Assembly: GCF_014204795.1 (NCBI RefSeq)
Contig: NZ_JACHMB010000001.1
Coordinates: 8,630,501-8,694,500 of the forward strand
Reading direction: 5' to 3'
DNA length: 64,000 bases
DNA from: Nonomuraea jabiensis
Lineage (GTDB): Bacteria; Actinomycetota; Actinomycetes; Streptosporangiales; Streptosporangiaceae
Shown here: one piece after another, positions 15,818 to 24,579 of the stretch
How the letters are laid out: each line of letters starts with the position of its first letter
How positions within the stretch are numbered: the stretch's first letter is position 1
Made by a program: the position numbers and the translations under genes
Notes under the pieces: generated by a model
Seen by the model: the letters and a program-made list of their open reading frames with translations, nothing else
What the model was told of the DNA's origin: nothing
The model's database searches: none

Positions 15818-16565
15818 GATCGATGAACGGGTGGCCGAGAGTACGGGCGGTGTACTTCGACGGCCCCGTGGAGCCGCGGGCGATGTCCAGCACGCGGCTG
15901 GTGTCCTGCCCGCGGCCCTCGACGATCGACCTGGCGATCGAAGGGTCGACCAGGGCCTCGGCGGTGGCCTGGAAGCGGGTGCCGATGAGCGCCCCGGCGG
16001 CGCCCAGAGCCAGGGCCGCGGCGACGCCGCGACCGTCGGCGATCCCTCCCGCGGCCAGCACGGGCACCGGCGCCACCAGGTCCACCACGATCGGCACGAA
16101 CGGCAACGTCGAGCGTCCATGCCGGGCCCCGTGCCCGCCGCCCTCGGTGCCCTGCGCCACGATGACGTCGGCGCCCACGTCCACCGCCTGCCGGGCCTCC
16201 TCCAGGTCGGCGACCTGAACGATCAGCGCCGTGCCGGAGGCCCGGACGCGCCCGGCGAACGGACGCGGATCGCCGAAGGACAACATCACCGCCTTGGGGC
16301 CGTGCTCCAGCACCCGCTCGACCGCGCCGACCTCGATCGCCCACGCCTGGAACCCGACACCCCACGGCTTATCGATGTTCCGCGTGACGATCGGCAGCTC
16401 ACGGGCCAGCCAGTCCGGGTCTCCGTTCCTCGAGCCCAGCAGCCCCAGCCCGCCGCCGTTGGAGACGGCCGCGGTCAGTGCCCCACCGGCCGAGCCGCCC
16501 ATCGGGGCCAGCGCGATGGGATGCCGCACCCCGAACATCTCCGTGAACTCCGTCGTCAATGCCAT
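15813..16565 (-). pseudogene. nitronate monooxygenase, 5' part interrupted by the TnpB element
   Basis: A 250-aa open frame from ATG 16565: FMN TIM-barrel of the NMO/2-nitropropane dioxygenase family (HPIALAPMGGSAGG, VSNGGGLGLLGS, VAQGTEGGGHG, VPVLAAGGIADGRG, ALGAAGALIGTRF). Native enzymes oxidise alkyl nitronates such as propionate 3-nitronate. The frame runs to HPFID and then stops two codons into the inserted element. The missing C-terminal 75 residues are intact at 14169-14407. The truncated barrel lacks its last helices, so activity is doubtful. Apart from the insertion no damage is visible, so the event looks recent. Confidence 0.88.
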
Positions 16566-16800
16566 GATCGCCATCATCGCTCATCGCTCATCGACGGCGG
16601 CCTCACCACCGTTCCCGGTGCAGGTCGTGGTGCGGCTGGGATATACGGACGGCGAAGCCCGTTCTCCCCTTGCCGTAACCGATCTCGTCGATGATCGCTT
16701 CCGGATACCCTGCCGGACGTGCGGCGATCAATGACTCCCCGGACGGCGTGGCTCGCGCTTAGCGCAGCGGCCCGCCGCAGCCTGACCCGCTGGGGCGCGG

Positions 16801-17285
16801 CGGGATGCGCGCTCGTCCTGCTGGCCTCCGGCGGCGGACATCGCGGCGGCGGAGGCCGAGATGGGCCTGCGCTTTCCCGACGACCTGCGCGCGTCGCTGC
16901 TGCGGCACGACGGCTCAGTCTTCCTCGACGACACCTGGGCCTCCGGCTTCCTGGGCAACTCGAACGCGAGCGTCGCGGAGATCCTCGACAACTGGCGGGG
17001 CCTGTGCGAGATCGACGGCGACAACGAGGGGGACGGGAGCGACGCTGACGCGCGCACGGAATGGTGGGACGGGCGCATGCTGGCCGTCGGCGCCGACGGC
17101 ATGGGGAACCATCTCGTGGTCGATTCGGTGCAGCGTGACGTCGGCACGACCGACCACGAGGGCAGCATGAGCTCCCTGCTGAGGGCCACGGCCGACGCCA
17201 TGAGAACGGCACGTCCATCGGCTACTGGAAGCCCAGGGCGGCCGCCGGCGAAGTGGAGCGGGACATCGTCGATTCAGCCCCCTGA
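16801..17285 (+). pseudogene. SMI1/KNR4 (SUKH) family protein, frameshifted
   Basis: One frame reads IAAAEAEMGLRFPDDLRAS, LLRHDGSVFLDDTW, a WRGLCEID region, WWDGRMLAVGADGMGNHLVV and VGTTDHEG, typical of SUKH proteins. Near 17203 one base is missing. After shifting frame the sequence continues as GTSIGYWKPRAAAGEVERDI and VDSAP to TGA at 17283-17285, the normal C-terminus. Upstream of about 16820 the expected N-terminal helix is not in the same frame and a stop lies at 16783. SUKH proteins are often immunity proteins of contact-dependent toxins or stand-alone genes; no toxin gene is nearby. Confidence 0.7.
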
Positions 17286-17337
17286 GCTTCCGTAGGAAGC
17301 GGCGCCGGACTGCGGTAGGTCGACCAGGGCCGGTCGC

Positions 17338-17958
17338 CTATTCGAACAGGGACGTGTCTCCCGTGCCCCGGCGGAGAATCTCGGGTTCCTCCTGCGAGAA
17401 GTCGACGACGGTCGTCGGAGTGGCGCCGCATTCGCCGGAGTCGATGACCGCGTCCACCACGTGGTCGAGCCGCTCCTTGATCTCCCAGCCCTGCGTCGAT
17501 GGTTCGGTCTCGCCGGGCAGCAGCAGGGTGCTGGAGACGAGCGGTTCGCCGAGCTCGGCCAGCAGCGCCTGGGTGACGACGTGATCAGGGATGCGGACGC
17601 CGACCGTCTTCTTCCGGGGATGCAGCAGCCGCCGCGGCACCTCCTTGGTCGCGGGCAGAATGAAAGTGTAACCGCCGGGAGTGGCCGCCTTGACCTGGCG
17701 GAACAGCGCATTGCTCAGGTGAACGAACTGGCCGAATTGGGCGAAGTCGCGGCATACCAGGGTGAAGTGGTGGTCGCTGCCGAGGCCGCGGATCTCCCTG
17801 ATCCGGTCGAGGCCCTCCTTGTTGCCCGGTCGGCAGCCGAGGGCATAGCACGAGTCGGTGGGATAGGCGATGAGCCCGTCCGCCCGCAGGATCTCGGCGA
17901 TCTGGCTGATCAGGCGAGGCTGGGGATTGTCCGGATGAAGATCGAAATATCTGGCCAC
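17338..17958 (-). CDS. Sua5/YciO/YrdC family protein (YciO type)
   Basis: A 206-aa single-domain protein. Family motifs are ADGLIAYPTDSCYALGC, KEGLDRIREIRGLG, LVCRDFAQFGQF, TFILPATKEVPRRL and VGVRIPDH. The segment LVSSTLLLPGETEP with a final TTVVDFSQ matches YciO rather than the YrdC/Sua5 enzymes, which carry an S-x-N motif for threonylcarbamoyl-AMP synthesis. It probably binds ATP and tRNA-like RNA, but a role in t6A formation is uncertain. GTG 17958 is the start giving a normal N-terminus; GAGG lies very close to it. Confidence 0.85.
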   Translation of the reverse strand: MARYFDLHPDNPQPRLISQIAEILRADGLIAYPTDSCYALGCRPGNKEGLDRIREIRGLGSDHHFTLVCRDFAQFGQFVHLSNALFRQVKAATPGGYTFILPATKEVPRRLLHPRKKTVGVRIPDHVVTQALLAELGEPLVSSTLLLPGETEPSTQGWEIKERLDHVVDAVIDSGECGATPTTVVDFSQEEPEILRRGTGDTSLFE

Positions 17959-18120
17959 GCCTCGGATCTTAGGGGCCGGCGCCATGGCACGACAGGCGGC
18001 CCCAGGGCCGTACGGTCTCGCCCTCCGGCAGCTTCTCTGCGATTCAAGATGTTCTGATCTTTCGGTGGCCGCAGCCGGCCCGTGTTCCGGACGTGATCCG
18101 CTCGCGGAAGGATCACCATC

Positions 18121-18918
18121 ATGAGAAGGGTGATCACAACTTTGGTGGCCTGCGGTGCTCTGCTGGCGGGCGCTGCTTCCGCGCAAGCAGCGACTACGGA
18201 CCCTGTACAGGCGCTGAAAGCCGTTCTGGCACCCGGACACGGCATGCATGTCACCGAGACAACCACCCTCTTAGAGGGCGCCGACGAACGGGCGGAACGC
18301 CGGCGCAAGGGGATCTTCGAGTTCAACGCCAAGGGCGAGATCAAAGCGCTGGACGTCTCCACCACCGGAGGCGAGTACGGGCGCGAACGGGTCATCGGCT
18401 TCAACCACGACATTGGCGGCACCAGCTATCAGTCCGGCGGTCTCGTTGGGAAATTGCTGAAGAAGGGCAAGACCTGGTGGGAGGATCGTCACCAGTTGCA
18501 CCTCTGGCACACCGCGCTGCTCGGCTATGACGAGCAGCTCGTCAACCCGGCCGAGTCCGCGACCCTGGCCGCCCTGCTGAAGAACGGGCAGCGGAGCGGG
18601 ACCACCGTCACCGGCGCGATCACCTTCAGGGAGCTCAAGCGGGTCTCCCGCTGGGCGGAGCACTCGAACCACGCCGGCTGGGATCTGGACGCGAGGCTCG
18701 CCTACACCGTCACGCTGACCTCCGCGGGCCTGGTCAGCAGGGTACAGAGCACGTTCACGTTCACCGACGGACTGGACGAGCTGATGGGCAAGACCCTCCA
18801 CGTCGACACTCGCTACAGCCGGTGGGGCAGCAAGGTATTGATCAAGGCGCCGGACCCCCGCAAGACGACTCCCGAGCTATGCATCAAGGACATCTGCAAC
18901 TGGCGCCTTCCGGGCTGA
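18121..18918 (+). CDS. secreted protein of unknown function (265 aa)
   Basis: A Sec signal peptide (MRRVITTLVACGALLAGAAS, cleavage likely after AQA near residue 23) precedes a 240-residue domain without cysteine until the C-terminal CIKDIC pair. There is no lipobox. The alternation of beta strands and the TVTLTSAGLVSRVQSTFTF segment recall the LppX/LprG-like lipoprotein fold, but this is a guess. AAGGA precedes ATG 18121 by about eight bases. It stands alone between a divergent YciO-type gene and a convergent LysR gene. Confidence 0.75.
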   Translation: MRRVITTLVACGALLAGAASAQAATTDPVQALKAVLAPGHGMHVTETTTLLEGADERAERRRKGIFEFNAKGEIKALDVSTTGGEYGRERVIGFNHDIGGTSYQSGGLVGKLLKKGKTWWEDRHQLHLWHTALLGYDEQLVNPAESATLAALLKNGQRSGTTVTGAITFRELKRVSRWAEHSNHAGWDLDARLAYTVTLTSAGLVSRVQSTFTFTDGLDELMGKTLHVDTRYSRWGSKVLIKAPDPRKTTPELCIKDICNWRLPG

Positions 18919-19041
18919 CGACGCGAGGGGTGGGCGAGCTCCATCCGAGGAGCCGGGGACGCCTTCGGGAGCAGGGGGTGGAGGCACGGCCACGGCCGGC
19001 CTGTGGGGCGTGCAGGTTCCGGCAAGCTCAAGCCGTATGTG

Positions 19042-19947
19042 TCAAGCGCCGGCCGGCGGCGGTGGGAGCTCGGCCGCGACCTCGACGGCGATCTCGATGG
19101 CCCGGCGGGCAAGCGGCGAGTGGGTGCGTCCGGCCCGCCAGTGCAGGTAGATCTCCCGTGGCGGCGGGGACGGCCGGAGCTCGTGGATGCGGAGCCTGTC
19201 GTCGGAGGGGACGTCGGCGCCGCGGATGGCGAGCCAGGGGAGGATCGCCGATCCCAGGCCGGCTCGCACCATCGACAGCACGGTGTCGTTGACCGCGGTG
19301 CGGAAGACGACCTGCGGACGGGCGCCGCTGCGGGCGACTGCCTGTTCCATCGAGGGCTGGTCGCAGGTGAGCGGCCAGGCCACCATCGGTGTGCCGTCGA
19401 GGAGGTCCAGCGGGACCGGGCCGGCGGGGAAGGTTCCGGCGCCCGCCACCAGCAGGTACGGATCGTCGAGCAGCTTGACGTGCTCGACGTCGCCCTCGAT
19501 GGGGCCGTCGTAGAAGAGCAGGTCAAGCTCGCCGATCTGGGGCTGCTCCGGCTCCTCCTCCGACAACCTGATGTCGCAGAAGGGGTGCTCGTCTCGCAGC
19601 CGCCGTACGACCGACGGCAGGATGACGTTGGACACGCTCTGGAACGTGCCGATGTCGATCCGGCCGTCTCCCGCCTTGAACCGGTCCACGGCGTCGGCCA
19701 GCGCCTCCGCCTTCGCCAGCAGTTCGCGACCCTGGCTCAGGACCACGGACCCGAGTGGGGTGATCCGCACCGGCTTGGGACCGCCCGGACGGTCGAACAC
19801 CGGACCGCCGACGGCCTTCTCCAACGCCGCGATCTGCTGGCTCACCGTCGACTGGGTGTACCCGAGACGGGCCGCCGCCCGGCCGAACGATCCCTCGTCG
19901 GCGATGGCGGCCAACGCCGCCAGGTGGCGCAGTTCGAGGTCGATCAC
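19042..19947 (-). CDS. LysR family transcriptional regulator
   Basis: A 301-aa regulator. The N-terminal winged helix is ELRHLAALAAIADEGSFGRA, LGYTQSTVSQQIAALE, followed by a type 2 periplasmic-binding-like effector domain. GTG 19947 is chosen because it places ELRHL five residues from the start as in the family; an ATG at 19986 adds 13 unmatched residues. It is divergent from the alpha/beta hydrolase at 20043, with half-site-like repeats between them, and probably controls that hydrolase and the LLM oxidoreductase behind it. Confidence 0.9.
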   Translation of the reverse strand: MIDLELRHLAALAAIADEGSFGRAAARLGYTQSTVSQQIAALEKAVGGPVFDRPGGPKPVRITPLGSVVLSQGRELLAKAEALADAVDRFKAGDGRIDIGTFQSVSNVILPSVVRRLRDEHPFCDIRLSEEEPEQPQIGELDLLFYDGPIEGDVEHVKLLDDPYLLVAGAGTFPAGPVPLDLLDGTPMVAWPLTCDQPSMEQAVARSGARPQVVFRTAVNDTVLSMVRAGLGSAILPWLAIRGADVPSDDRLRIHELRPSPPPREIYLHWRAGRTHSPLARRAIEIAVEVAAELPPPPAGA

Positions 19948-19968
19948 GCTTTGCAGCGTAGCAACTAT

Positions 19969-20007
19969 ATCGCCTGAAGCGATCAATATGATGATAAATC
20001 ATCGCTT
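19969..20007. promoter_or_regulatory. repeated ATCGC half-sites in the LysR/hydrolase divergent region
   Basis: ATCGC at 19969-19973 faces GCGAT at 19979-19983 with a five-base gap. The longer pair AAGCGAT (19977-19983) and ATCGCTT (20001-20007) is a perfect 7-bp inverted repeat with a 17-base, A/T-rich spacer. Two overlapping sites of this kind fit the activation and repression sites of a LysR regulator. Confidence 0.5.
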
Positions 20008-20042
20008 TTCACGATGGAGGCCCCGGCTCTAGCGTGCCAGAC

Positions 20043-20933
20043 ATGACCACTCGACAAGCACACGGCGAGCGACTTCTCAAGATCAACGGCGTCGAGCTCT
20101 GCGCCCAGACCTTCGGCGACCCTGCCGCCCCCGCCCTGCTGCTCATCGGCGGCGCCGAGGCGTCGATGGACTGGTGGGACGACGAGTTCTGCGAGCGCCT
20201 CGCCGCCGGCGGGCGGCACGTCATCCGGTACGACACCCGGGACACCGGCCGCTCCACGACCTTCCCGCCCGGCGAGCCCCCGTACGGAAGCGAAGCCCTC
20301 CTCGCCGACGCCGTCGGCCTGCTCGACGAACTCGGCATCGCGGCCGCCCACATAGTCGGCGTCTCCATGGGCGGCGGCATCGCCCAGCACCTGGCCGTGC
20401 ACCACCCCGGCCGCGTCGCCTCCCTGACGCTCATCGCCACCAGCCCCGGCGGGCCCGGCGGCCCGGACCAGCCCGACCTGCCACCGATGAGCGCCGAACT
20501 GGCGGCGCGGTTCGCCGAGGGCGGCGACGAGACGCCCGACTGGTCCGACCGGGAGGCCGTCATCGCGTACTACACCGACGGCGAGCGCACCTTCGCAGGC
20601 ACCATCCCCGTCGACGAGGAGCGGATGCGCCGCGTCGTCGGCCGCGTCTGGGACCGCAGCCCGTCCCTGGCGTCGGCGCAGAACCACTGGCAGCTCGACG
20701 GCGGCGAGCCCGTCCGCGCCCGCCTCGGTGAGATCGCGGCGCCCACGCTGGTACTGCACGGCACCGCGGACCCGCTCTTCCCGTACGGGCACGGCGAGGC
20801 GCTGGCACGGGAGATCCCCGGAGCACGGCTCGTCCCGCTCGAAGGCATGGGGCACCAGATGCCGCCGCCGGAGCTCTGGGACACCGCGATTTCAGAGATC
20901 CTTTCCGTCTCCGAAGCCCGGCCGGCCACGTGA
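20043..20933 (+). CDS. alpha/beta hydrolase
   Basis: A 296-aa alpha/beta-hydrolase fold protein. The nucleophile elbow is GVSMGGG (Ser), the acid is probably Asp in LHGTADPLFPYGHG and the base His in EGMGHQMPP. RYDTRDTGRST and PYGSEALLADAVGLLDEL match the family of aclacinomycin methylesterase RdmC-like enzymes. ATG 20043 follows TAGCGT by seven bases (possible leaderless start). It is paralogous to the hydrolase at 40590. It precedes the LLM oxidoreductase by 69 bp on the same strand. Confidence 0.88.
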   Translation: MTTRQAHGERLLKINGVELCAQTFGDPAAPALLLIGGAEASMDWWDDEFCERLAAGGRHVIRYDTRDTGRSTTFPPGEPPYGSEALLADAVGLLDELGIAAAHIVGVSMGGGIAQHLAVHHPGRVASLTLIATSPGGPGGPDQPDLPPMSAELAARFAEGGDETPDWSDREAVIAYYTDGERTFAGTIPVDEERMRRVVGRVWDRSPSLASAQNHWQLDGGEPVRARLGEIAAPTLVLHGTADPLFPYGHGEALAREIPGARLVPLEGMGHQMPPPELWDTAISEILSVSEARPAT

Positions 20934-21002
20934 CCTGCCGAGGCCGGCGGCGGAGCGGATGGCTTCACCTCGGCCCTGGTACGGCAGGAAGGAGTTCGCC
21001 CC

Positions 21003-21827
21003 ATGAACCGGCTGCGTTCGGCCCTGTGGCTGCCGCTCTTCGACGACCTCGCCGATCCGCGGGTGGTGGCGCGCCTTGCCGCCGACGCTGAGGAAGCCGG
21101 GTGGGACGGCTGCTTCGTGTGGGATCACCTGTGCTGGCGGGCGCCGGTCCGGCAGGTCGCCGACCCGTGGATCGCGCTGGCGGCGATCGCGACCGCGACC
21201 GAGCGGCTGCGGCTCGGCCCGATGGTGTCGGCGCTCGCCCGCCGGCGGCCGGTCAAGGTGGCGCGGGAGACCGCGACGCTGGACCGGCTCAGCGCCGGCC
21301 GCCTCATCCTCGGTGTCGGCCTCGGAAGCGACCGGTTCGGCGGCGAACTGTCCAGGACCGGCGAGCAGCTCGACGACCGGCGGCGCGGGCGGATGCTCGA
21401 CGAGTCCGTGGCGATCCTGGCCGCCGCCTGGTCCGGCGAGCCGGTACGTCATCGCGGCGAGCACTACACCGTCGACGACATCACGTTCCTGCCGCGGCCG
21501 GTGCAGCGGCCCGGCGTGCCGGTGTGGGCCGCCGGATTCCCCGGGAACGTCAAGCCGATCCGCCGGGCCGCCCGGCTCGACGGCTTCTTCCCGGTCAATC
21601 TGGAGCACCCGGACCAGCTCGCCGAGGCCGTCGCCACCCTCACCGAACTGCGACCCGGCCACATGGCCTCGTACGACATCGCCATCAGCCTGCCCTCCGA
21701 CGCCGACCCGCTGCCGTACGCCGCCGCCGGCGCGACCTGGTGGCTGACCGAGTTCGACCCGGGTGTACGGCTCGACACGGTGCGCGGCGTACTCCGCGAC
21801 GGCCCGACGAGTCCGGGCGGCGATTGA
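21003..21827 (+). CDS. LLM class F420-dependent oxidoreductase
   Basis: A 274-aa luciferase-like TIM-barrel protein: WLPLFDDLADPRVVARLA, GWDGCFVWDHLCWR, LAAIATATERLRLGPMV, RPVKVARETATLDRLSAGRL and GVGLGSD. Such enzymes transfer hydride between reduced F420 or FMN and a substrate that cannot be inferred here. GGAAGGAG lies seven to eight bases before ATG 21003. It probably forms one transcript with the hydrolase upstream. Confidence 0.9.
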   Translation: MNRLRSALWLPLFDDLADPRVVARLAADAEEAGWDGCFVWDHLCWRAPVRQVADPWIALAAIATATERLRLGPMVSALARRRPVKVARETATLDRLSAGRLILGVGLGSDRFGGELSRTGEQLDDRRRGRMLDESVAILAAAWSGEPVRHRGEHYTVDDITFLPRPVQRPGVPVWAAGFPGNVKPIRRAARLDGFFPVNLEHPDQLAEAVATLTELRPGHMASYDIAISLPSDADPLPYAAAGATWWLTEFDPGVRLDTVRGVLRDGPTSPGGD

Positions 21828-22164
21828 CGCGGCCGGCGCCCGCGACGCCCTCGTCAATCTGCGGATGGTGAAGGATCTGGGCGCCGACCTGGACGCCGCG
21901 GCGACGGCTCGTGCTCTCGACCGGCTGCTGGCCCTGCTCGACGACCATGACACCGGCGAGGCGTGTGGTTCGACTCCCGCGCCTGGCTGGTCATCGCGCC
22001 TCGGCGCTGGCTTCGGCTCGTCGCGGGAACGTCGGGAGTGGCCCTGTCTCTACGCCCGCACGACGCGCCGCTCACCCAGCCTCGTCGTCGCGGCCCCGCC
22101 GCCCGGACCAGGCCGGCCACCTCGCCGGGGAGTGAAGGCCGTGGCCCGCGCATCCGCCGGCCGT
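21828..22164 (+). other. gap without an intact gene; short coding-like remnant at 21828-21960
   Basis: One frame gives AAGARDALVNLRMVKDLGAD, LDAAATARALDRLLALLDDH, with third positions almost all G or C, so it looks like a piece of a real gene. After about 21960 the coding signal passes to another frame (WFDSRAWLVIAPRRW) and is then lost. I do not recognise the parent family. Confidence 0.3.
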
Positions 22165-22989
22165 CTACCAGCCTCCGACGACCTCCACGCGCTCACTCTC
22201 CAGGGCGCGGTGCCACATCGGGTCACGCAGCAGCCGCGCCTCCCAGGCCCGCACGATGCCGTCCGGCCCCGGGAGCGCGTCCTCCCGGGACGGGTGCAGG
22301 AACAACTCGCTCGTGCCCTCCGGGAGGGCTGCGAGCCGGCGGAGGTAGTCGTCCCGCAGCTGCTCGTAGGAGCCGAGCTCGTGTGCCGTGCGCCGGTTGG
22401 TCGCGATCGTCTCCGGGATGGACACGCCGAGCGCGTCGGCGAGCGCGATGGCGTGCTCGTGCGCTGCCGCGAGCGGCGGCGGGAGCGGCCCGCCGAAGTA
22501 CGGTTCCGGGTCCCGGGGCAGCCGGAAGGCGAGGCCGTGGCGCGCGCACCACTCGAGCGACTCGGCGAGCCACGATCTGCCGTGCAGGCCGTAGAGGGTG
22601 CCGGCGTGGGAGTCGGCCGCATCCGGTACGAGGCCCCGCTCGCGCATCCAGTGCAGCTGCGCGTCCGCCTCCCGTACGACGTCCTGGGCCTCGCCGCGGG
22701 CCCCGAGGACCAGCGGATCGTCACTGAGTGTCCCGTCCGGATCGACGAGGCTCGCCGAGTCGTTGAGGGGCCGCCAAGGCGGGAGCCCGCGCTCGCTCGT
22801 GAGCGTCACGTGCAGCCGGGGTACGACGCCGAGCTCCCGGACCTGGCTCGCCGCTCGTTCCGCGGCCGGTGAGACGCAGATGAGCGTCGTCGCGCTGACG
22901 TGCCCCTCGGCGAGCAGTGCGACGATGACCTCCGTCGTCCCGGGTTCCCGGCCGAGATCGTCGGCCGTGATCACGACGCGGCGGGTCAT
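22165..22989 (-). CDS. ChbG/YdjC-type carbohydrate deacetylase
   Basis: A 274-aa polysaccharide-deacetylase-like protein. The metal and catalytic residues of the YdjC family are visible: Asp-Asp in VITADDLG, His in DSHAGTLYGLH and His in SELFLHPSR. E. coli ChbG removes one acetyl group from chitobiose and chitotriose; this homologue likely deacetylates an oligosaccharide in the cytosol. Its ATG overlaps the stop of the sugar symporter gene (ATGA), so import and deacetylation are coupled. Confidence 0.85.
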   Translation of the reverse strand: MTRRVVITADDLGREPGTTEVIVALLAEGHVSATTLICVSPAAERAASQVRELGVVPRLHVTLTSERGLPPWRPLNDSASLVDPDGTLSDDPLVLGARGEAQDVVREADAQLHWMRERGLVPDAADSHAGTLYGLHGRSWLAESLEWCARHGLAFRLPRDPEPYFGGPLPPPLAAAHEHAIALADALGVSIPETIATNRRTAHELGSYEQLRDDYLRRLAALPEGTSELFLHPSREDALPGPDGIVRAWEARLLRDPMWHRALESERVEVVGGW

Positions 22990-24368
22990 CGGGGACGCTC
23001 CACGGCCGACTCGTCACCGGGAACGGGGGGCGGCGGCTCGGCCGCCTCGGGCGGTGTCTCGATCGGGACCGAGACGAGTCGCGCCGCGACCGCGCCGATC
23101 GCCGTCAGCACGAACGGGTACGCGCATAAGTACACCCGGAACGCGAGCCCTGGATCGGTACCGGGGTCGTCGCCCGAGTTGTAGCCGAAGAACACGCCCA
23201 GCGAGGTGAGCGCGAGCCCGGTCACGATCCCGTTCAGCCGGGTGAAGAAGCCGAACGCGGACAGGAAGAGCCCCTCGCGGTGCTCCCCGTTTCGCGCTGC
23301 GTCGGCGTCCAGCACACGCGCGACGATGAGATCGTTCGTGGCGAGCATTCCCGACCACCCGGCCCCGACGAGCACGCCCGCGGCGATCGCGGTGACGAGG
23401 TCGGTGGCGAAGAACAAGGCGGCGAAGCTGACCGCGAGGACCGCGAAGGCGAGCCGCCAGGTCCACAGGGCGCCGCGACGGGCGACGACGCGCGTCCACA
23501 GCACGAGGCCGCCCGCCGAGACGAGGATGACGATGCCCTGGAGGTAGAGCGCGTTCCCGACCGGGAGCCCGAGCGAGTAGCGGACGTACAGCTGGATGCC
23601 CGCGAGCACGAGCGCCATGGCCGTGCCGTAACAGGCGCCGATGAGCCCGACCGACCAGAACATCGGGTTGCGCACGATCGACCACACGCTGGCAAGCAGC
23701 AGCGGCCGCTCGCGCGTGGAGTAGCGGGGACGCTCGCGTGCGCCGAGCGCCATGAACACGATCACGACGAGCGCGACCGTGCCATAGATGATCGCTGTGG
23801 TCTGGAAGCCCCGGGTGGATTCCTCGGTGCCGAACACGTTCGTCGTGAGCAACGGGGTGACCGCGAGCGAGATCACGAGCGCCACGAGCTGGAAGCCCTG
23901 GCGCAGACCGTTGGCGACGGCCCGGTCGCGCTCCTGGGGGTACAGCTCGGGGAGCAGCGCGCCGTAGTTGGCGTTGAGCATCGAGTCGAAAGCCTCGCAC
24001 AGGATCGCGAACACCGCGAACCAGAGCACGAGGCCGGCGCCCTGCAGCGAGGTCGGCGCGGAGAAGAACGCGATCATGCAGGCCGCGAGCATCGGCGCGC
24101 CGACGAGCAGCCACGGGCGGCGCCGGCCGAACCGGCTTCGGGTGCGGTCGGAGAGGTGGCCGAGCAGCGGGTTGTCGAGCGCGTCGATGACCGCGTAGAT
24201 CACCATGACCACGCCGTAAGCGCGGACGTCGAGCCCGAGAATGTCGACGTAGAAGAGGATCATCGATCCCTTGATCATGTTGATCGGGATGGAGGTGCCG
24301 AACATCCCGACGGCGTAGCGCCACGCGGGAGTCCGCCCCGGGGCGGAGGCCGTACCGGACTGGGACAC
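22986..24368 (-). CDS. MFS transporter, glycoside-pentoside-hexuronide:cation symporter family
   Basis: A 460-aa, 12-helix transporter. Family signatures are YAVGMFGTSIPINMIKG, DALDNPLLGHLSDRTRSRFG RRRPW in the first cytosolic loop and a matching second half. GTG 24368 is chosen over an upstream frame: GGAAGG lies nine bases before it and the first helix follows directly. It is the first gene of a two-gene operon with the ChbG-like deacetylase, suggesting uptake of an acetylated oligosaccharide or glycoside. The 24369-24579 gap holds no gene. Confidence 0.88.
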   Translation of the reverse strand: MSQSGTASAPGRTPAWRYAVGMFGTSIPINMIKGSMILFYVDILGLDVRAYGVVMVIYAVIDALDNPLLGHLSDRTRSRFGRRRPWLLVGAPMLAACMIAFFSAPTSLQGAGLVLWFAVFAILCEAFDSMLNANYGALLPELYPQERDRAVANGLRQGFQLVALVISLAVTPLLTTNVFGTEESTRGFQTTAIIYGTVALVVIVFMALGARERPRYSTRERPLLLASVWSIVRNPMFWSVGLIGACYGTAMALVLAGIQLYVRYSLGLPVGNALYLQGIVILVSAGGLVLWTRVVARRGALWTWRLAFAVLAVSFAALFFATDLVTAIAAGVLVGAGWSGMLATNDLIVARVLDADAARNGEHREGLFLSAFGFFTRLNGIVTGLALTSLGVFFGYNSGDDPGTDPGLAFRVYLCAYPFVLTAIGAVAARLVSVPIETPPEAAEPPPPVPGDESAVERPR

Positions 24369-24579
24369 GCGATCACCTTCCTTGCCGAAGCCGAAGCCGA
24401 CCCTGCGCGGCGTTACCTTCGCACTCGAAGGAGAACGGCAGGTGAAGAGGAATCGCGCCACGCCGGACGCCGACTGCCGATCCGGTCCCGATGTCTCTGG
24501 TCTGCGATCCCGGGCATGCCAAGAACATGCCCGGGCGCACGACGGACTACGCTGCCGCCGGTGATCGCTCGCTCTCCGG

